A stretch of 64,000 nt of DNA. It comes from an uncultured Lachnospiraceae bacterium. Its GTDB lineage: Bacteria > Bacillota > Clostridia > Lachnospirales > Lachnospiraceae. The position numbers and the translations under genes were made by a program. Of the stretch, positions 33,727 through 43,268 are shown in pieces (the stretch's first letter is position 1; each line of letters opens with the position of its first letter). The DNA is taken from NCBI GenBank assembly GCA_900316855.1, contig ONEK01000017.1, forward strand, positions 1 to 64,000, given 5' to 3'. Below the pieces are notes generated by a model. It was not told the DNA's origin and made no database searches. It was given only the letters and a program-made list of their open reading frames with translations.

Positions 33727-34269
33727 TCAGGCCTTCTTACCTGTCTTGCCCTCTTTGCGACGGATAGTTTCATAATCATACTTGATACCCTTGCCCTTAT
33801 AAGGCTCCGGTGCTCTCTTGGCCCTGATATTAGCGGCGTGCTGTCCTACAGCTTCCTTGCTGATACCGGAGATGATGATCTTGTTTCCGTCCACCTTGGT
33901 CTCAAGGCCTTCGGGGTCGTCCATGTTAACGAGATGGGAATATCCTAAATGCAGTACAAGGGTCTTGCCCTTCTTCTCTGCACGATAGCCGACACCGTTG
34001 ATCTCGAGTGTCTTGGTGAAGCCGTCGGTTACACCGACAACCATGTTGTGCAGCAGAGCTCTGGTCAGACCATGCAGTGCCTTTTCTTTCTTGTCATCAG
34101 AGGGTCTTGCTACCTTCAGCTCTCCGTTGTCCTGGGAAATGGTCATTTCTGCAGGGAGAGTTCTTGTAAGTGTTCCCTTGGGACCCTTCACAGTCACTGT
34201 GTTATTTTCTGCTACCGTGACGTTCACGCCGTCAGGAATAGCGATTGGCATTAAACCGATACGTGACAT
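33727..34269 (-). CDS. rplF: 50S ribosomal protein L6
   Basis: 180 residues. [20 protein letters not shown], two alpha/beta halves, and the C-terminal [21 protein letters not shown]6 contacts the sarcin-ricin loop region. The gap to rpsH (104 bases) holds a strong GC hairpin at 34321-34356. Confidence 0.98.
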   Translation of the reverse strand: MSRIGLMPIAIPDGVNVTVAENNTVTVKGPKGTLTRTLPAEMTISQDNGELKVARPSDDKKEKALHGLTRALLHNMVVGVTDGFTKTLEINGVGYRAEKKGKTLVLHLGYSHLVNMDDPEGLETKVDGNKIIISGISKEAVGQHAANIRAKRAPEPYKGKGIKYDYETIRRKEGKTGKKA

Positions 34270-34320
34270 GCCCGTACCTCCTAAATTCTTGTTTGATTCT
34301 GTATGCTGCTTCTTATGTAA

Positions 34321-34356
34321 TCAGCCGGCCCGGGGGTCAATTCCGGGCCCCGCTGA
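34321..34356 (-). other. intercistronic hairpin rpsH-rplF
   Basis: TCAGC and GGCCCGG on the left pair with CCGGGCC and GCTGA on the right, about 12 bp. No T-run follows, so partial termination is unlikely; an mRNA processing or stability role is possible. Confidence 0.55.
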
Positions 34357-34373
34357 TACAGTTAAATGGAAAA

Positions 34374-34775
34374 TTACCAGACGAATGCAAGTACTTCGCC
34401 GCCGACCTGAAGCTCACGTGCCTTTTTGTCCGTGATGACTCCCTGGTTCGTGGAAAGGATGGCCGTTCCGAGTCCGTCCAGAACCTTCGGAACGTTGTCC
34501 TTCGATGCATATACACGAAGGCCGGGCTTGGAAATCCTGCGAAGACCGGTCAGGATTCTGTCGTTCTTGTCCGTGCCGTACTTCAGGGTGATTTTGATAT
34601 CCTTGAAGCTGCCGTTGTCAACAAGGTCAACAGCCTTTACATATCCCTCCTCCAGCAGAATGTTTGCAATGGCAAGCTTCATTTTGGAGCTGGGGATAAC
34701 AACTGTATCATGTTTTGCTGTATTTGCGTTACGGATTCTTGTAAGCATATCAGCGATCGGATCACTCATAGACAT
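34374..34775 (-). CDS. rpsH: 30S ribosomal protein S8
   Basis: 133 residues. [20 protein letters not shown], then [20 protein letters not shown] and the end [21 protein letters not shown]8 binds 16S helix 21 and is the classical spc repressor in enterobacteria. ATG 34775 is used (AAAGGAAA before it); the open frame extends upstream through repeat DNA and is not coding there. Confidence 0.97.
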   Translation of the reverse strand: MSMSDPIADMLTRIRNANTAKHDTVVIPSSKMKLAIANILLEEGYVKAVDLVDNGSFKDIKITLKYGTDKNDRILTGLRRISKPGLRVYASKDNVPKVLDGLGTAILSTNQGVITDKKARELQVGGEVLAFVW

Positions 34776-34862
34776 AATTTTGTTTCCTTTCTGTGCGATA
34801 TCCTGTTTGTTCGCACTTGGCGGAACCTGTCCGCCAGTTTGCATTGGTTGATCTGTTTGCCT

Positions 34863-35002
34863 GCATCCCGCGAGCGGAGCCCGCGACAGGCTTTGTTCTC
34901 TCCTCGTAAAACAGGGGGCGCATCTCGCGAGCGGAGCTCGCGACAAGCTTTGTTCTCTCCTCGTAAAACAGGGGGGGCGCATCTCGCGAGCGGAGCTCGC
35001 TC
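34863..35002 (-). repeat. tandem repeat between rpsN and rpsH
   Basis: Units 34863-34919 and 34920-34978 (57 and 59 nt) plus a partial third (34979-35002). Each starts GCATCTCGCGAGCGGAGCTC (first unit with two C for T changes) and contains the palindrome TCGCGAGC-gga-GCTCGCGA and the text TTTGTTCTCTCCTCGTAAAA. They precede rpsH in its mRNA. Confidence 0.8.
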
Positions 35003-35198
35003 GATGAAAAAAGGGTTCACATTGCCTTCAGGAAAGCCGATTTGTGCCTTCCCGCAGCGTCTGCGACAAGGACGGGCGTTTCACGCCCTCGCTGCTTCGC
35101 AGCGTCTTCGCTCAAAACCCTCCGCCGGACCAAATGCGAGCATTTGTCCGCCGTCCGGTTTTTCGCTCAGATTGTCTTGACGCTGAGATTGAATTGCC
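35003..35198 (-). other. run of short palindromes before rpsH array
   Basis: GGGCGTttcACGCCC (about 35080), GCTGCttcGCAGC (about 35090) and CGGAC..AAATGC with GCATTT..GTCCG (about 35130-35160). Together with 34863-35002 they make a 420-base non-coding island in the spc operon. I see no gene in it. Confidence 0.5.
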
Positions 35199-35384
35199 TT
35201 ACCAGGATGCTTTCTTGACGCCCGGGATCTCGCCCTTGTAGGCAAGTTCGCGGAAGCAGATGCGGCAGATTCCGTATTTCTTCAGTACGGAATGCGGGCG
35301 GCCGCAGATTCTGCAGCGTGTGTAGGCACGCGTCGAGAACTTGGGCTTCATCTGCTGCTTGATCTTCATGGAAGTCTTAGCCAT
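35199..35384 (-). CDS. rpsN: 30S ribosomal protein S14, zinc-binding type
   Basis: 61 residues. [20 protein letters not shown] then C-x2-C..C-x2-C in [20 protein letters not shown]. The short zinc form is usual in Clostridia. It lies 12 bases after rplE, with GGAGAG upstream of the start. Confidence 0.98.
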   Translation of the reverse strand: MAKTSMKIKQQMKPKFSTRAYTRCRICGRPHSVLKKYGICRICFRELAYKGEIPGVKKASW

Positions 35385-35396
35385 TTTTCTCTCCTT

Positions 35397-35939
35397 TTAG
35401 TTCTTTGCAAAAGGCATGCCGAACAGTCTTAACAGCTCTCTTGCTTCCTCGTCTGTCTTCGCTGTTGTGGTGAAGATGATGTCCATGCCTCTGACCTTGT
35501 CAACCTTGTCGAACTCGATCTCAGGGAAGATGATCTGCTCCTTGATGCCGAGTGCGTAGTTGCCTCTTCCGTCGAAGGAGTTGGGGTTCACACCGCGGAA
35601 GTCACGCACGCGGGGCAGTGCGAGGTTTACGAGCCGGTCGAGGAACTCATACATTCTCTCGCCGCGGAGGGTAACCTTGCAGCCGATCGGCATGCCTTCA
35701 CGAATCTTGAAGTTGGCGATGGACTTCTTAGCCTTGGTATAGACAGGCTTCTGGCCTGTGATGGTTGTGAGATCAGCAGCTGCTGCCTCGAGAACCTTCT
35801 CGTTCTCCTTGGCTTCGCCGACTGCCATGTTGACAACGATCTTGTCAAGCTTCGGAACCTGCATCACGTTCGTGTAGCCGAACTTCTTCGTGAGCTGGTC
35901 CCTGATCTCATTGTTGTACTGATCTTTAAGTCTACTCAA
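35397..35939 (-). CDS. rplE: 50S ribosomal protein L5
   Basis: 180 residues from TTG 35939 ([20 protein letters not shown]), which has AAGGAGG 8 bases upstream; no ATG fits as well. [24 protein letters not shown] text appears as [21 protein letters not shown]5 binds 5S rRNA and the P-site tRNA. The upstream part of the open frame overlaps rplX out of frame and is not coding. Confidence 0.95.
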   Translation of the reverse strand: MSRLKDQYNNEIRDQLTKKFGYTNVMQVPKLDKIVVNMAVGEAKENEKVLEAAAADLTTITGQKPVYTKAKKSIANFKIREGMPIGCKVTLRGERMYEFLDRLVNLALPRVRDFRGVNPNSFDGRGNYALGIKEQIIFPEIEFDKVDKVRGMDIIFTTTAKTDEEARELLRLFGMPFAKN

Positions 35940-35961
35940 CGCAATTTCCTCCTTTCCCGGT

Positions 35962-36273
35962 TCAGTCGATGGTCTTTCCGGTTGCCTTGGCAACACGTAC
36001 CTTCTTGTCGCCGTCAACCTTGAAGCCGACTCTTGTGGTCTTGCCGTCAACTACCAGCATTACATTGGAGAGATCCAGGGGAGCCTCCTTCTCGGAAATG
36101 CCGCCGTTCTGGTTCTGCGCTGAAGGCTTGTTATGCTTGGTAACCTTGTTGATTCCCTCAACGAGAACCTTGTGGTTCTTCACATCGACGCTGGTTACCT
36201 TTCCCTCTTTACCGAGGTCCTTGCCGGCGATCACACGAACGGTGTCGCCCTTCTTAATCTTACTGGTTGCCAT
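35962..36273 (-). CDS. rplX: 50S ribosomal protein L24
   Basis: 103 residues from ATG 36273 (AAGGAGGACGGT before it). [20 protein letters not shown] is the KOW motif; [20 protein letters not shown] and [13 protein letters not shown] follow. An assembly initiator of the 50S subunit. Confidence 0.97.
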   Translation of the reverse strand: MATSKIKKGDTVRVIAGKDLGKEGKVTSVDVKNHKVLVEGINKVTKHNKPSAQNQNGGISEKEAPLDLSNVMLVVDGKTTRVGFKVDGDKKVRVAKATGKTID

Positions 36274-36283
36274 ACCGTCCTCC

Positions 36284-36652
36284 TTATAATACTTCCGGTG
36301 CAAGGGAGAGGATCTTCATGAACTTCTTCTCACGAAGCTCTCTTGCTACAGGTCCGAAAATACGCGTTCCTGTGGGAGTCAGATCGTCCTTGATGATAAC
36401 AGCTGCGTTCTCATCAAATCTGATGTAGGAGCCGTCTTTTCTGCGGGTCTCACGGACTGTGCGAACAACAACAGCCTTGACAACGTCGCCCTTCTTTACC
36501 ATGCCGTCCGGAATGGCATCCTTGACAGTTGCAACAATGACATCACCGATCCGGGCATATCTTCTGGTGGAGCCGCCGTTCACACGGATGCAGAGGAGCT
36601 CTCTGGCACCGGTGTTATCAGCGACCTTCAGTCTGCTTTCCTGCTGAATCAT
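36284..36652 (-). CDS. rplN: 50S ribosomal protein L14
   Basis: 122 residues. [40 protein letters not shown] and [20 protein letters not shown] are canonical. L14 lies at the subunit interface. ATG 36652 has AAAGGAC upstream. Confidence 0.98.
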   Translation of the reverse strand: MIQQESRLKVADNTGARELLCIRVNGGSTRRYARIGDVIVATVKDAIPDGMVKKGDVVKAVVVRTVRETRRKDGSYIRFDENAAVIIKDDLTPTGTRIFGPVARELREKKFMKILSLAPEVL

Positions 36653-36694
36653 GTCTTAGTCCTTTCTGATAAACGAAATCAGCGAAAGGTGAAA

Positions 36695-36952
36695 TTACTT
36701 CGCCTTCTCAACGACGGAAACGACTCTCCATCTCTTTGTCTTGGAAAGAGGTCTTGTCTCCATAACCCTGACGGTATCGCCGATGCCGCACTCGTTCTTC
36801 TCGTCGTGTGCTTTTAACTTGTAGGTTCTCTTAACAATCTTACCGATCACCGGATGCTTTACGTGGTCCTCAATGGCAACAACGACGGTCTTGTCCATCT
36901 TGTCGCTGACAACCTTACCGATGCGGACTTTTCTTAAGTTTCTTGCTTCCAC
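36695..36952 (-). CDS. rpsQ: 30S ribosomal protein S17
   Basis: 85 residues. [20 protein letters not shown], then [20 protein letters not shown] and [14 protein letters not shown]. Primary 16S-binding OB-fold protein; standard place between rpmC and rplN. GGAAAGGAGACAAT lies before the start. Confidence 0.98.
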   Translation of the reverse strand: MEARNLRKVRIGKVVSDKMDKTVVVAIEDHVKHPVIGKIVKRTYKLKAHDEKNECGIGDTVRVMETRPLSKTKRWRVVSVVEKAK

Positions 36953-36987
36953 GGTATTGTCTCCTTTCCGAAATCCCTGAAGGCTCC

Positions 36988-37194
36988 TTAGTTTGCTTTC
37001 TTCGCTGCGTTGATCGCTGTCTCGATCCGGGCGATATTCCTGCGGACCTCAGTGATTCTTGCAGTGTTGGACAGCTGGTTTGTTGCGTTCTGGAATCTCA
37101 GATTGAAGAGTTCCTTCTTTGCGGAAGTAAGTTCCTCGTTTAATTCTTCTGCGGACTTATTCTGTAATTCCTTGTTAAATTCTGTAGACTTCAT
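36988..37194 (-). CDS. rpmC: 50S ribosomal protein L29
   Basis: 68 residues, two-helix protein: [41 protein letters not shown]29 sits by the peptide exit tunnel and helps SRP docking. Overlaps the rplP stop by 4 bases, so the two are translationally coupled. Confidence 0.97.
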   Translation of the reverse strand: MKSTEFNKELQNKSAEELNEELTSAKKELFNLRFQNATNQLSNTARITEVRRNIARIETAINAAKKAN

Positions 37195-37625
37195 GCGTTT
37201 GCACCGCCTTCCTTCACTGTCTCTTTGGCGATGATCTTCGTTGTCACGGGAAGCTTCGTTCCTGCAAGGCGGAGTGCCTCTTTGGCCTGCTCTTCCGGAA
37301 CACCGGCGATCTCGAACATGACTCTGCCAGGCTTTACAACGGATACCCAGAACTCAACGGCGCCCTTTCCGGAACCCATTCGGGCTTCAGCGGGGTGTCT
37401 TGTGATGGGCTTGTCAGGGAAAATCTTGATCCATACCTGGCCGCCACGCTTAATGTAACGTGTCAGGGCAACACGGGCTGCCTCGATCTGATTGGCCCTG
37501 ATCCAGCCGGGCTCAGTAGCTACCAGACCGAAATCACCGTAGGAAACGGTGTTGCCGCGCTGTGCAGAACCTTTCAGTCTTGCACGGAACTGCTTACGAT
37601 ATTTAACTCTCTTCGGCATTAACAT
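37191..37625 (-). CDS. rplP: 50S ribosomal protein L16
   Basis: 144 residues. [20 protein letters not shown] after two start residues, then [20 protein letters not shown] and [17 protein letters not shown]16 binds near the A site and peptidyl-transferase centre. GGAGGTGCTAAC precedes it; the gene starts 2 bases after the rpsC stop. Confidence 0.98.
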   Translation of the reverse strand: MLMPKRVKYRKQFRARLKGSAQRGNTVSYGDFGLVATEPGWIRANQIEAARVALTRYIKRGGQVWIKIFPDKPITRHPAEARMGSGKGAVEFWVSVVKPGRVMFEIAGVPEEQAKEALRLAGTKLPVTTKIIAKETVKEGGANA

Positions 37626-37627
37626 AA

Positions 37628-38308
37628 TTAGTTAGCACCTCCTTCTGCTGCAGCGGGAGCTGCCTGCTCGTTCTTCTTCGCCGGAAGAACTTCGCCCTTG
37701 TAGATCCATACCTTGACGCCGACCCTGCCGTAGGTGGTTGCGGCTTCCGCGAAGCCGTAATCAATATCGGCACGCAGTGTCTGCAGCGGAATGGTTCCGT
37801 CGGAGTAGGTCTCGGTACGTGCGATATCCGCGCCGCCGAGTCTGCCGCCGCAGGAAGCCTTGATTCCAAGCGCACCGGTCTTCATGGTTCTCGTCATAGC
37901 GGACTTCATGGCACGGCGGAAGGAAACACGGTTCTCCAGCTGCTGCGCGATGTTCTCGGCAACGAGCTGTGCGTCCTTATCGGGTCTCTTGATCTCCTTG
38001 ATTTCGAGAACGACCTTCTTGGAAGTGTATCGGGATAATTCCTTCTTGGTCTTCTCGATTTCCTCACCGCCCTTGCCGATGACAACGCCGGGCTTTGCGG
38101 TATAAACGGTTACCTTTACGCGCTCAGAGGTTCTCTCGATTTCGATCTTGGAAACGCCTGCAGCCAGGAGTTTCTTCTTGAGGAACTTTCTGATGTTGTA
38201 ATCTTCTACCAGATCGTCTGAGAAATTCTTTCCTTCGGCGTACCATCTGGAATCCCAGTCCTTGATGATGCCGACTCTCAGGCCATGAGGATTAACTTTC
38301 TGTCCCAT
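37628..38308 (-). CDS. rpsC: 30S ribosomal protein S3
   Basis: 226 residues. [22 protein letters not shown] domain [20 protein letters not shown], and C-terminal [20 protein letters not shown] with an Ala-rich tail. Part of the mRNA entry tunnel and helicase with S4 and S5. Confidence 0.98.
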   Translation of the reverse strand: MGQKVNPHGLRVGIIKDWDSRWYAEGKNFSDDLVEDYNIRKFLKKKLLAAGVSKIEIERTSERVKVTVYTAKPGVVIGKGGEEIEKTKKELSRYTSKKVVLEIKEIKRPDKDAQLVAENIAQQLENRVSFRRAMKSAMTRTMKTGALGIKASCGGRLGGADIARTETYSDGTIPLQTLRADIDYGFAEAATTYGRVGVKVWIYKGEVLPAKKNEQAAPAAAEGGAN

Positions 38309-38334
38309 TATAGGCTCCTTTCAATCATCCTTAA

Positions 38335-38766
38335 TTACTTGTTCTCAGCCTTGTCTTCTGCAGGCTGAGCAGCTTCCGCCTTCTTCTCGTCAAGGACGAT
38401 CGTAAGGTTGGACATTCTCTTCTGAATCCTGTAAGCCCTGCCCTGTGCACGAGGCTGAATCCTCTTCATGATGGGGCCGTTGCTGGCGTTGCACTCTGCA
38501 ACATACAGGTTCGCTGCGTTCATGCCGAGGTTGTTCTCAGCATTCGCAACTGCGGAATTTAATAACTTAAGAATAACTTCCGAAGCGTATCTCGGATTGT
38601 ACTGCAGGATTCCGATTGCTGTCGTTACGTCCTTGCCTCTGATGGCATCCATAACGTAGCATGCTTTCTGTACCGGAATTCTTGCATATGTGAGCTTTGC
38701 GTGAGGTCTTGTTTCATGGACCGCATTTCTGGCTCTCTTGATCTGACTTCTATGTCCTAATGCCAT
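38335..38766 (-). CDS. rplV: 50S ribosomal protein L22
   Basis: 143 residues. KLTYARIPVQKACYVMDAIR, LKLLNSAVANAENNLGMNAA and PRAQGRAYRIQKRMSNLTIV. Its loop lines the exit tunnel. The C-terminal 15 residues are an acidic and alanine-rich extension. Confidence 0.98.
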   Translation of the reverse strand: MALGHRSQIKRARNAVHETRPHAKLTYARIPVQKACYVMDAIRGKDVTTAIGILQYNPRYASEVILKLLNSAVANAENNLGMNAANLYVAECNASNGPIMKRIQPRAQGRAYRIQKRMSNLTIVLDEKKAEAAQPAEDKAENK

Positions 38767-38811
38767 AGGTCTGAACTCCTTTCAATTATGGGTAGAACCC
38801 GCTTAAGGTGA

Positions 38812-39102
38812 TTACCTTGCGCCCGAAGCGGACTCATTCTTGTTGTTTCCGTTGTGACCACGGAAGGTTCTGGTCTGAACAAACTCGCCGAGCTTGTGGC
38901 CGACCATATCTTCTGTGATATAAACCGGAACATGCTTCCTGCCGTCATGAACAGCGATCGTATGTCCTACAAAAGACGGGAAAATCGTGGAGCGGCGGGA
39001 CCAGGTCTTAATGACCTGCTTGTCACCGGCAGCATTCATTGCGTCTATCTTCTTTAAAAGGCTCGCGTCAGCGAAAGGTCCTTTTTTAAGTGATCTTGCC
39101 AT
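38812..39102 (-). CDS. rpsS: 30S ribosomal protein S19
   Basis: 96 residues. [40 protein letters not shown] and [16 protein letters not shown]. Binds the 16S head with S13. AGGAGGAAGAAA precedes ATG 39102. Confidence 0.98.
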   Translation of the reverse strand: MARSLKKGPFADASLLKKIDAMNAAGDKQVIKTWSRRSTIFPSFVGHTIAVHDGRKHVPVYITEDMVGHKLGEFVQTRTFRGHNGNNKNESASGAR

Positions 39103-39117
39103 TTTCTTCCTCCTCTA

Positions 39118-39957
39118 TCACTTGATGGCTTTGCCGTTCCTTCTTCTGACGATGAGCTTATCAGAAGCCTTGTGACGACGTGTCTTGAGACCCATAGCAG
39201 GCTTGCCCCAGGGGGTGCTCGGACCGGGACGGCCTACAGGTGCCTTGCCTTCACCACCACCATGAGGGTGATCGTTCGGGTTCATAACAGAACCGCGGAC
39301 ATGAGGACGAATACCCATGTGACGGATACGACCAGCTTTACCATAATTGATCAGGTTGTGATCAATGTTGCCAACCACACCAACGGTTGCGCGGCATGCA
39401 AGAGGAACCATTCTCATCTCGCCGGAGGGAAGACGCAGTGTTGCGTAGCCGTTCTCCTTCGCCATGAGCTGTGCGGATGCACCGGCAGTTCTTGCCATCT
39501 GTCCGCCCTTTCCGGGGATGAGCTCGATGTTGTGTACCAGGGTACCAACAGGGATCTCGGAAAGAGGAAGGCAGTTGCCGACTCTTACCTCGGCCTTGGC
39601 TCCGTTCATGACCTTCATTCCGTCGGTCAGGCCCTGAGGCGCGAGGATGTAGCTCTTCTCACCGTCTGCATAGACGATCAGGGCCACGTTTGCGGTTCTG
39701 TTGGGATCGTACTCGATTCCAATGACCGTTGCGGGAACGTCATCCTTCAGTCTCCTGAAGTCTACGTTTCTGTACTTCTGTCTGTTTCCGCCGCCGCGGT
39801 GCCGAACAGTCATCTTGCCCTGATTGTTGCGGCCGGCGTTCTTCTTCTTGGAAGCAATGAGGCTCTTCTCGGGAGTCTTCTTGGTTACTTCTGCGAAGTC
39901 AGAACCGGACATGTTGCGTCTGGACGGGGTATAAGCGGTATACTTTTTAATTCCCAT
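39118..39957 (-). CDS. rplB: 50S ribosomal protein L2
   Basis: 279 residues. [20 protein letters not shown], the peptidyl-transferase region [20 protein letters not shown] with the conserved histidine, and the basic tail [11 protein letters not shown]. Essential for subunit joining. The spacer to rplW (181 bases) is longer than usual and shows no clear structure. Confidence 0.98.
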   Translation of the reverse strand: MGIKKYTAYTPSRRNMSGSDFAEVTKKTPEKSLIASKKKNAGRNNQGKMTVRHRGGGNRQKYRNVDFRRLKDDVPATVIGIEYDPNRTANVALIVYADGEKSYILAPQGLTDGMKVMNGAKAEVRVGNCLPLSEIPVGTLVHNIELIPGKGGQMARTAGASAQLMAKENGYATLRLPSGEMRMVPLACRATVGVVGNIDHNLINYGKAGRIRHMGIRPHVRGSVMNPNDHPHGGGEGKAPVGRPGPSTPWGKPAMGLKTRRHKASDKLIVRRRNGKAIK

Positions 39958-40138
39958 GATTCTTAACTCCTTGTATTGATATGTTCACCGCATTCATCCG
40001 GCGATCACTGAATGTCCGCATTGGTTCGTTCTGTGGTTTCACGGGATCCGCGACCTTCCAGCACGTTTTCGCGCGTCCGTTCTTTTCCGCCGGAGAATAT
40101 CGAATTTCAGGTTCCGGGGCTTCCACCCGGATGCTTTT

Positions 40139-40438
40139 TTACAGACCGGAGAAGAACTCGATGTCCTTGGAATCCTCAGTCAGGAAAACCACGGCCTTCT
40201 TGCCTCTTGCAGTCTTGCCCTCTACCATGCCTCTTCTCTTGGTCTTGGGCCTTACCGTAATGGTGTTGACTCTCTTGACCTTCACGCCGTCGAAGAGCTT
40301 CTCGACTGCTTCTTTGATCTGAATCTTGTTTGCTTCCGGATGTACATAGAACGTGTACTTCTTATCAGCAGTGATGTTCATTGACTTCTCAGTCAGAACC
40401 GGTTTCAGGATGACATCATAATATCCAAGTGCTGCCAT
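40139..40438 (-). CDS. rplW: 50S ribosomal protein L23
   Basis: 99 residues from ATG 40438 ([20 protein letters not shown]), the exit-tunnel docking site for trigger factor and SRP. GGAGGTGTACGC lies upstream and the ATG overlaps the rplD stop (TAATG), so translation is coupled. Confidence 0.97.
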   Translation of the reverse strand: MAALGYYDVILKPVLTEKSMNITADKKYTFYVHPEANKIQIKEAVEKLFDGVKVKRVNTITVRPKTKRRGMVEGKTARGKKAVVFLTEDSKDIEFFSGL

Positions 40439-41061
40439 TATGCGTACACCTCCTCGATCTTGGAAACGGCATCCTTTGTCAGGATGACGCACTGTGCATT
40501 CATCACGTCATAGGTGTTGATCTCGTTGGTTGCATAGAACTTGACGGCCGGAAGATTCTTCGCGGAACGATAAGCGTTCTCGTTCGCATCACCGGTGACA
40601 ACCAGGGTCTTGCCGGCTGCCTTCAGGTTCTCGAGAACCTTCGCGAAATCCTTCGTCTTCGGAGCGTCGAACTTCAGCTCGTCAACGACGATCAGCTTGC
40701 CGCCGGACAGGCGGTCGCTCAGGGCGGACTTCAGCGCAGCCCTCTTTTCCTTCTTGTTGAGCTTGAAGGAATAATCGCGCGGAACGGGAGCAAAAACGAC
40801 ACCGCCGTGTGTCCACTGGGGAGCACGGGTGGAACCCTGTCTTGCGTGGCCGGTTCCCTTCTGTCTCCAGGGCTTTCTGCCGCCGCCGGAAACCTCGGAA
40901 CGGGTCTTGGCCTTCTGCGTTCCCTGACGGTTGTCAGCCAGCTGCTGAACAATTGCCATGTGAACGAGATGCTCATTTACTTCTACACCGAAGATGGAAT
41001 CAGCAAGCTCGATCTTGTCGACCTCTTTGCCTTCCATGTTGTAAACAGATACGTTTGCCAT
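40438..41061 (-). CDS. rplD: 50S ribosomal protein L4
   Basis: 207 residues. [20 protein letters not shown], then the tunnel loop [20 protein letters not shown] and [20 protein letters not shown]. In enterobacteria L4 represses the S10 operon; the long structured S10 leader here makes a similar role conceivable but unproven. Confidence 0.98.
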   Translation of the reverse strand: MANVSVYNMEGKEVDKIELADSIFGVEVNEHLVHMAIVQQLADNRQGTQKAKTRSEVSGGGRKPWRQKGTGHARQGSTRAPQWTHGGVVFAPVPRDYSFKLNKKEKRAALKSALSDRLSGGKLIVVDELKFDAPKTKDFAKVLENLKAAGKTLVVTGDANENAYRSAKNLPAVKFYATNEINTYDVMNAQCVILTKDAVSKIEEVYA

Positions 41062-41091
41062 TGTTGGTTAATCCTCCTTTCTTCCGAATGA

Positions 41092-41772
41092 TCAGGCCTC
41101 GACCTTCGTCGTCTCCTTGATTGTCACAAGGCCCTTCTTGGGTCCGGGAACGGCACCCTTTACCAGGATGAGGTTCTTGTCTGCGTCGACTCTGACAATC
41201 TCAAGATTCCGTACGGTCGCCTGTGTAACGCCTACATGGCCGGGCATAACCTTGCCCTTGTATACACGGCTCGGATCGGAAGAAGAGTTATTGGAACCCT
41301 GATGACGATGGAACTTGGAACCATGTCCCATAGGTCCTCTGTGCTGTCCCTTCTGGATGGCGGAGAGGAATCCCTTGCCGCGTGTAGTAGCGGTAACATC
41401 CACTCTGTCGCCTTCCGCAAAGATATCAGCCTTGATCTCAGCGCCAAGCTGATAGTCAGCGCTGTTCTCAAAACGGAACTCACGGATGTACTTCTTGCTG
41501 GACGTGCCGGCCTTTTCGAAGTGACCCTTCTGGGCCTTGTTCACACCATGACGGTGAGCAACCTCGACCTTGCCGTTCTTATCCTTGCTCTTTGCGCGGT
41601 CTACCGCGTCAACTGTAGCTACCTGAACAGCCTCATAGCCGTCGTTCTCAACGGTCTTGAGCTGCGTCACCACGTTGGGATCTGCTTCCAGGACAGTGAC
41701 GGGAACAAGAGTGCCGTCTTCCTTGAAGATCTGTGTCATACCGACCTTCGTTGCAAGTATTGCCTTCTTCAT
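41092..41772 (-). CDS. rplC: 50S ribosomal protein L3
   Basis: 226 residues. [40 protein letters not shown] text ([20 protein letters not shown]) and [20 protein letters not shown]. One of the first 23S-binding proteins. It starts 316 bases after rpsJ, a very long gap for this pair. Confidence 0.98.
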   Translation of the reverse strand: MKKAILATKVGMTQIFKEDGTLVPVTVLEADPNVVTQLKTVENDGYEAVQVATVDAVDRAKSKDKNGKVEVAHRHGVNKAQKGHFEKAGTSSKKYIREFRFENSADYQLGAEIKADIFAEGDRVDVTATTRGKGFLSAIQKGQHRGPMGHGSKFHRHQGSNNSSSDPSRVYKGKVMPGHVGVTQATVRNLEIVRVDADKNLILVKGAVPGPKKGLVTIKETTKVEA

Positions 41773-42088
41773 TTTCTACCTCTTTCTGCCACATTTACCG
41801 TGGCGTTGTAACACCTCGTGCGGTGTTAATCCCTACAGCGGATATCCGGATGACCGGAAGTGTGATTCCTTGCCCGGGGACCCCAGTCTGCTGTCTGACT
41901 GCCGGCTGACCTTGCCGCTGTCCTCGTGTCATTCGCTCTCCCGCAGGCCTGGCGTTCACAGGTTGCCCTGCCCCGGGGATATCATTCTAGTAGAGGTTCT
42001 ATGTGACGCATCTCTATATAGGAAGAAATGCGTTCTGCAAACCGGATGGATCCGGTCAGCATACAGTGTTTCCGGTCCTTTGCAGGAC
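41773..42088 (-). promoter_or_regulatory. long structured spacer between rpsJ and rplC
   Basis: No gene is visible. Stems: AACACC/GGTGTT (41810-41827), a long-range CCCGGGG/CCCCGGG pair (41873-41879 with 41971-41977) enclosing CAGTC/GACTG, ACGCAT/ATGCGT (42007-42033), ACCGGAT/ATCCGGT (42041-42056) and CCGGTCCT/AGGAC..CCGG over the rpsJ stop (42072-42095). It may be an internal leader controlling rplC onwards. Confidence 0.45.
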
Positions 42089-42406
42089 TTACCGGGTCTG
42101 CATCTTGACGTTGATGTAGACACCTGCAGGCATCTCCAGACGCTGAAGAGCATCAATCGTCTTCTGCGTAGGAGTGATCACATCGATCAGTCTCTTGTGT
42201 GTTCTCTGCTCGAACTGCTCACGGCTGTCCTTATACTTATGAACCGCACGAAGGATGGTAACAACCTCCTTCTTCGTGGGAAGCGGAACAGGACCGCTCA
42301 CCTGGGACCCGCTCTTCTTCACGGTATCGATGATCTTCCTTGCGGAAGCATCGATGAGCTCATGATCGTATGCCTTTAACGTGATTCTCATTACCTGATT
42401 TGCCAT
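42089..42406 (-). CDS. rpsJ: 30S ribosomal protein S10
   Basis: 105 residues from ATG 42406 ([20 protein letters not shown]); GGAGGCGA lies upstream. [20 protein letters not shown] and [20 protein letters not shown] are typical. S10 is also NusE. First gene of the S10 operon here; usually tuf stands directly upstream, but 9 kb of other genes intervene. Confidence 0.97.
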   Translation of the reverse strand: MANQVMRITLKAYDHELIDASARKIIDTVKKSGSQVSGPVPLPTKKEVVTILRAVHKYKDSREQFEQRTHKRLIDVITPTQKTIDALQRLEMPAGVYINVKMQTR

Positions 42407-42752
42407 AAAAAAAGTCGCCTCCTTGATTCGCACTTTTTAGTGAAGTACGACAAGCGGTGACTGTACACACTCCCGTGCGTGTCCTGTCTCTTTCAAAAAG
42501 AGAACGGCTTCAGCACTGCTTCGAAGCCGCACCAGGACGCTTATCACGTCGTTTCTGCACTGGGCAGACGGAAAACCACCCTTTCGGATGCTATGGTACA
42601 GTGACTTGTCGTCATATGTTAGGGCTATTACGTCAGCCAGGTCATTGCTGACTGCCCCCAGACATTCGCTCCACGGAGTTTTCCGGATTTCCAGGCTATT
42701 GCCGCCCTCCGGTAACCTCTCGCTTCACAGCTATCATGTCACAGCGATGATA
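42407..42752 (-). promoter_or_regulatory. structured S10 operon leader
   Basis: A leader of about 340 bases. ACGACAAG and CTGTAC (42448-42470) pair with GTACAG and CTTGTCGT (42596-42611), closing a junction that holds GTCCTG/CAGGAC (42481-42538) with inner hairpins TCTCTTT..AAAGAGA and CGGCTTC..GAAGCCG, and a CTGC/GCAG hairpin. Before it stand GTCAGC/GCTGAC (42632-42652) and CGGAG/CTCCG (42674-42712). It resembles an autoregulated ribosomal leader; I cannot name the class. Confidence 0.6.
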
Positions 42753-42781
42753 AGTATACTCGAAGTTCCGGCGCGATGCAA
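42753..42781 (-). promoter_or_regulatory. S10 operon promoter
   Basis: Minus strand TTGCAT (42776-42781), 17 bases, TATACT (42753-42758). Confidence 0.7.
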
Positions 42782-42858
42782 GAACTTTTTTCTCCGTTTT
42801 TACCAAATTTTTGCAGAGCGCTTTGGCGGATTTTGCGCAGGGCAGTTAGTAAACCCGG

Positions 42859-42920
42859 GGAAGGCTTCCCGCTCCTTTGCAAACGGCCGAAAGCGTTTGC
42901 TCCGAAGCGGGAAGCCTTCC
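42859..42920. repeat. large hairpin with AACGCTTTCGG core (reverse orientation)
   Basis: GGAAGGCTTCCCGCT (42859-42873) and AGCGGGAAGCCTTCC (42906-42920), a perfect 15-bp stem, then GCAAACG/CGTTTGC inside. Read on the minus strand the inner part is AAACGCTTTCGGCCG, as in the two hairpins at 43106 and 43191. Confidence 0.7.
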
Positions 42921-42936
42921 TCGAGCATCTCTTCAT

Positions 42937-42993
42937 GATTAAGGTGTCAAAAGTATTTTTCAAGGCAAAATGACATACGAATTGCTTCGCAGC
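42937..42993. repeat. 57-nt dispersed repeat, copy 2
   Basis: Same orientation and 56 of 57 bases the same as 24070-24126. Lies between the two hairpin groups downstream of putP. Confidence 0.75.
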
Positions 42994-43105
42994 TTCGCTG
43001 CTTCCGCAATTCTGCAAACATCCGAAATCCGCCTTTCGGGCAAGCCCGAAGTCGATTTGGTACTTATGACCCTTATGTCATCTTCATAAACATAGCCGCC
43101 CGGTG

Positions 43106-43155
43106 TTCCGGGTCCCGGAACGAACGCTTTCGGTCGTCCGGGACGGAACCCGGAA
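43106..43155. repeat. hairpin with AACGCTTTCGG core, copy 2
   Basis: Outer arms TTCCGGGT (43106-43113) and ACCCGGAA (43148-43155); centre CGAACGCTTTCGGTCGTCCG. Confidence 0.65.
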
Positions 43156-43190
43156 TGCGAAGAAGGCGGATCTGCACCTGTCACAGCAAA

Positions 43191-43261
43191 GCCGCCCCGG
43201 GCTCTGGTTCCGGACCAGACGCTTTCGGACGGCTGGGACGGAGCTTAAAGCCCGGGGCGGC
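43191..43261. repeat. hairpin with ACGCTTTCGG core, copy 3, behind putP
   Basis: GCCGCCCCGGGCT (43191-43203) and AGCCCGGGGCGGC (43249-43261), 13 bp, starting 8 bases after the putP stop; centre CAGACGCTTTCGGACGGCTG. It probably also ends the putP transcript. Confidence 0.7.
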
Positions 43262-43268
43262 GGAAGGA

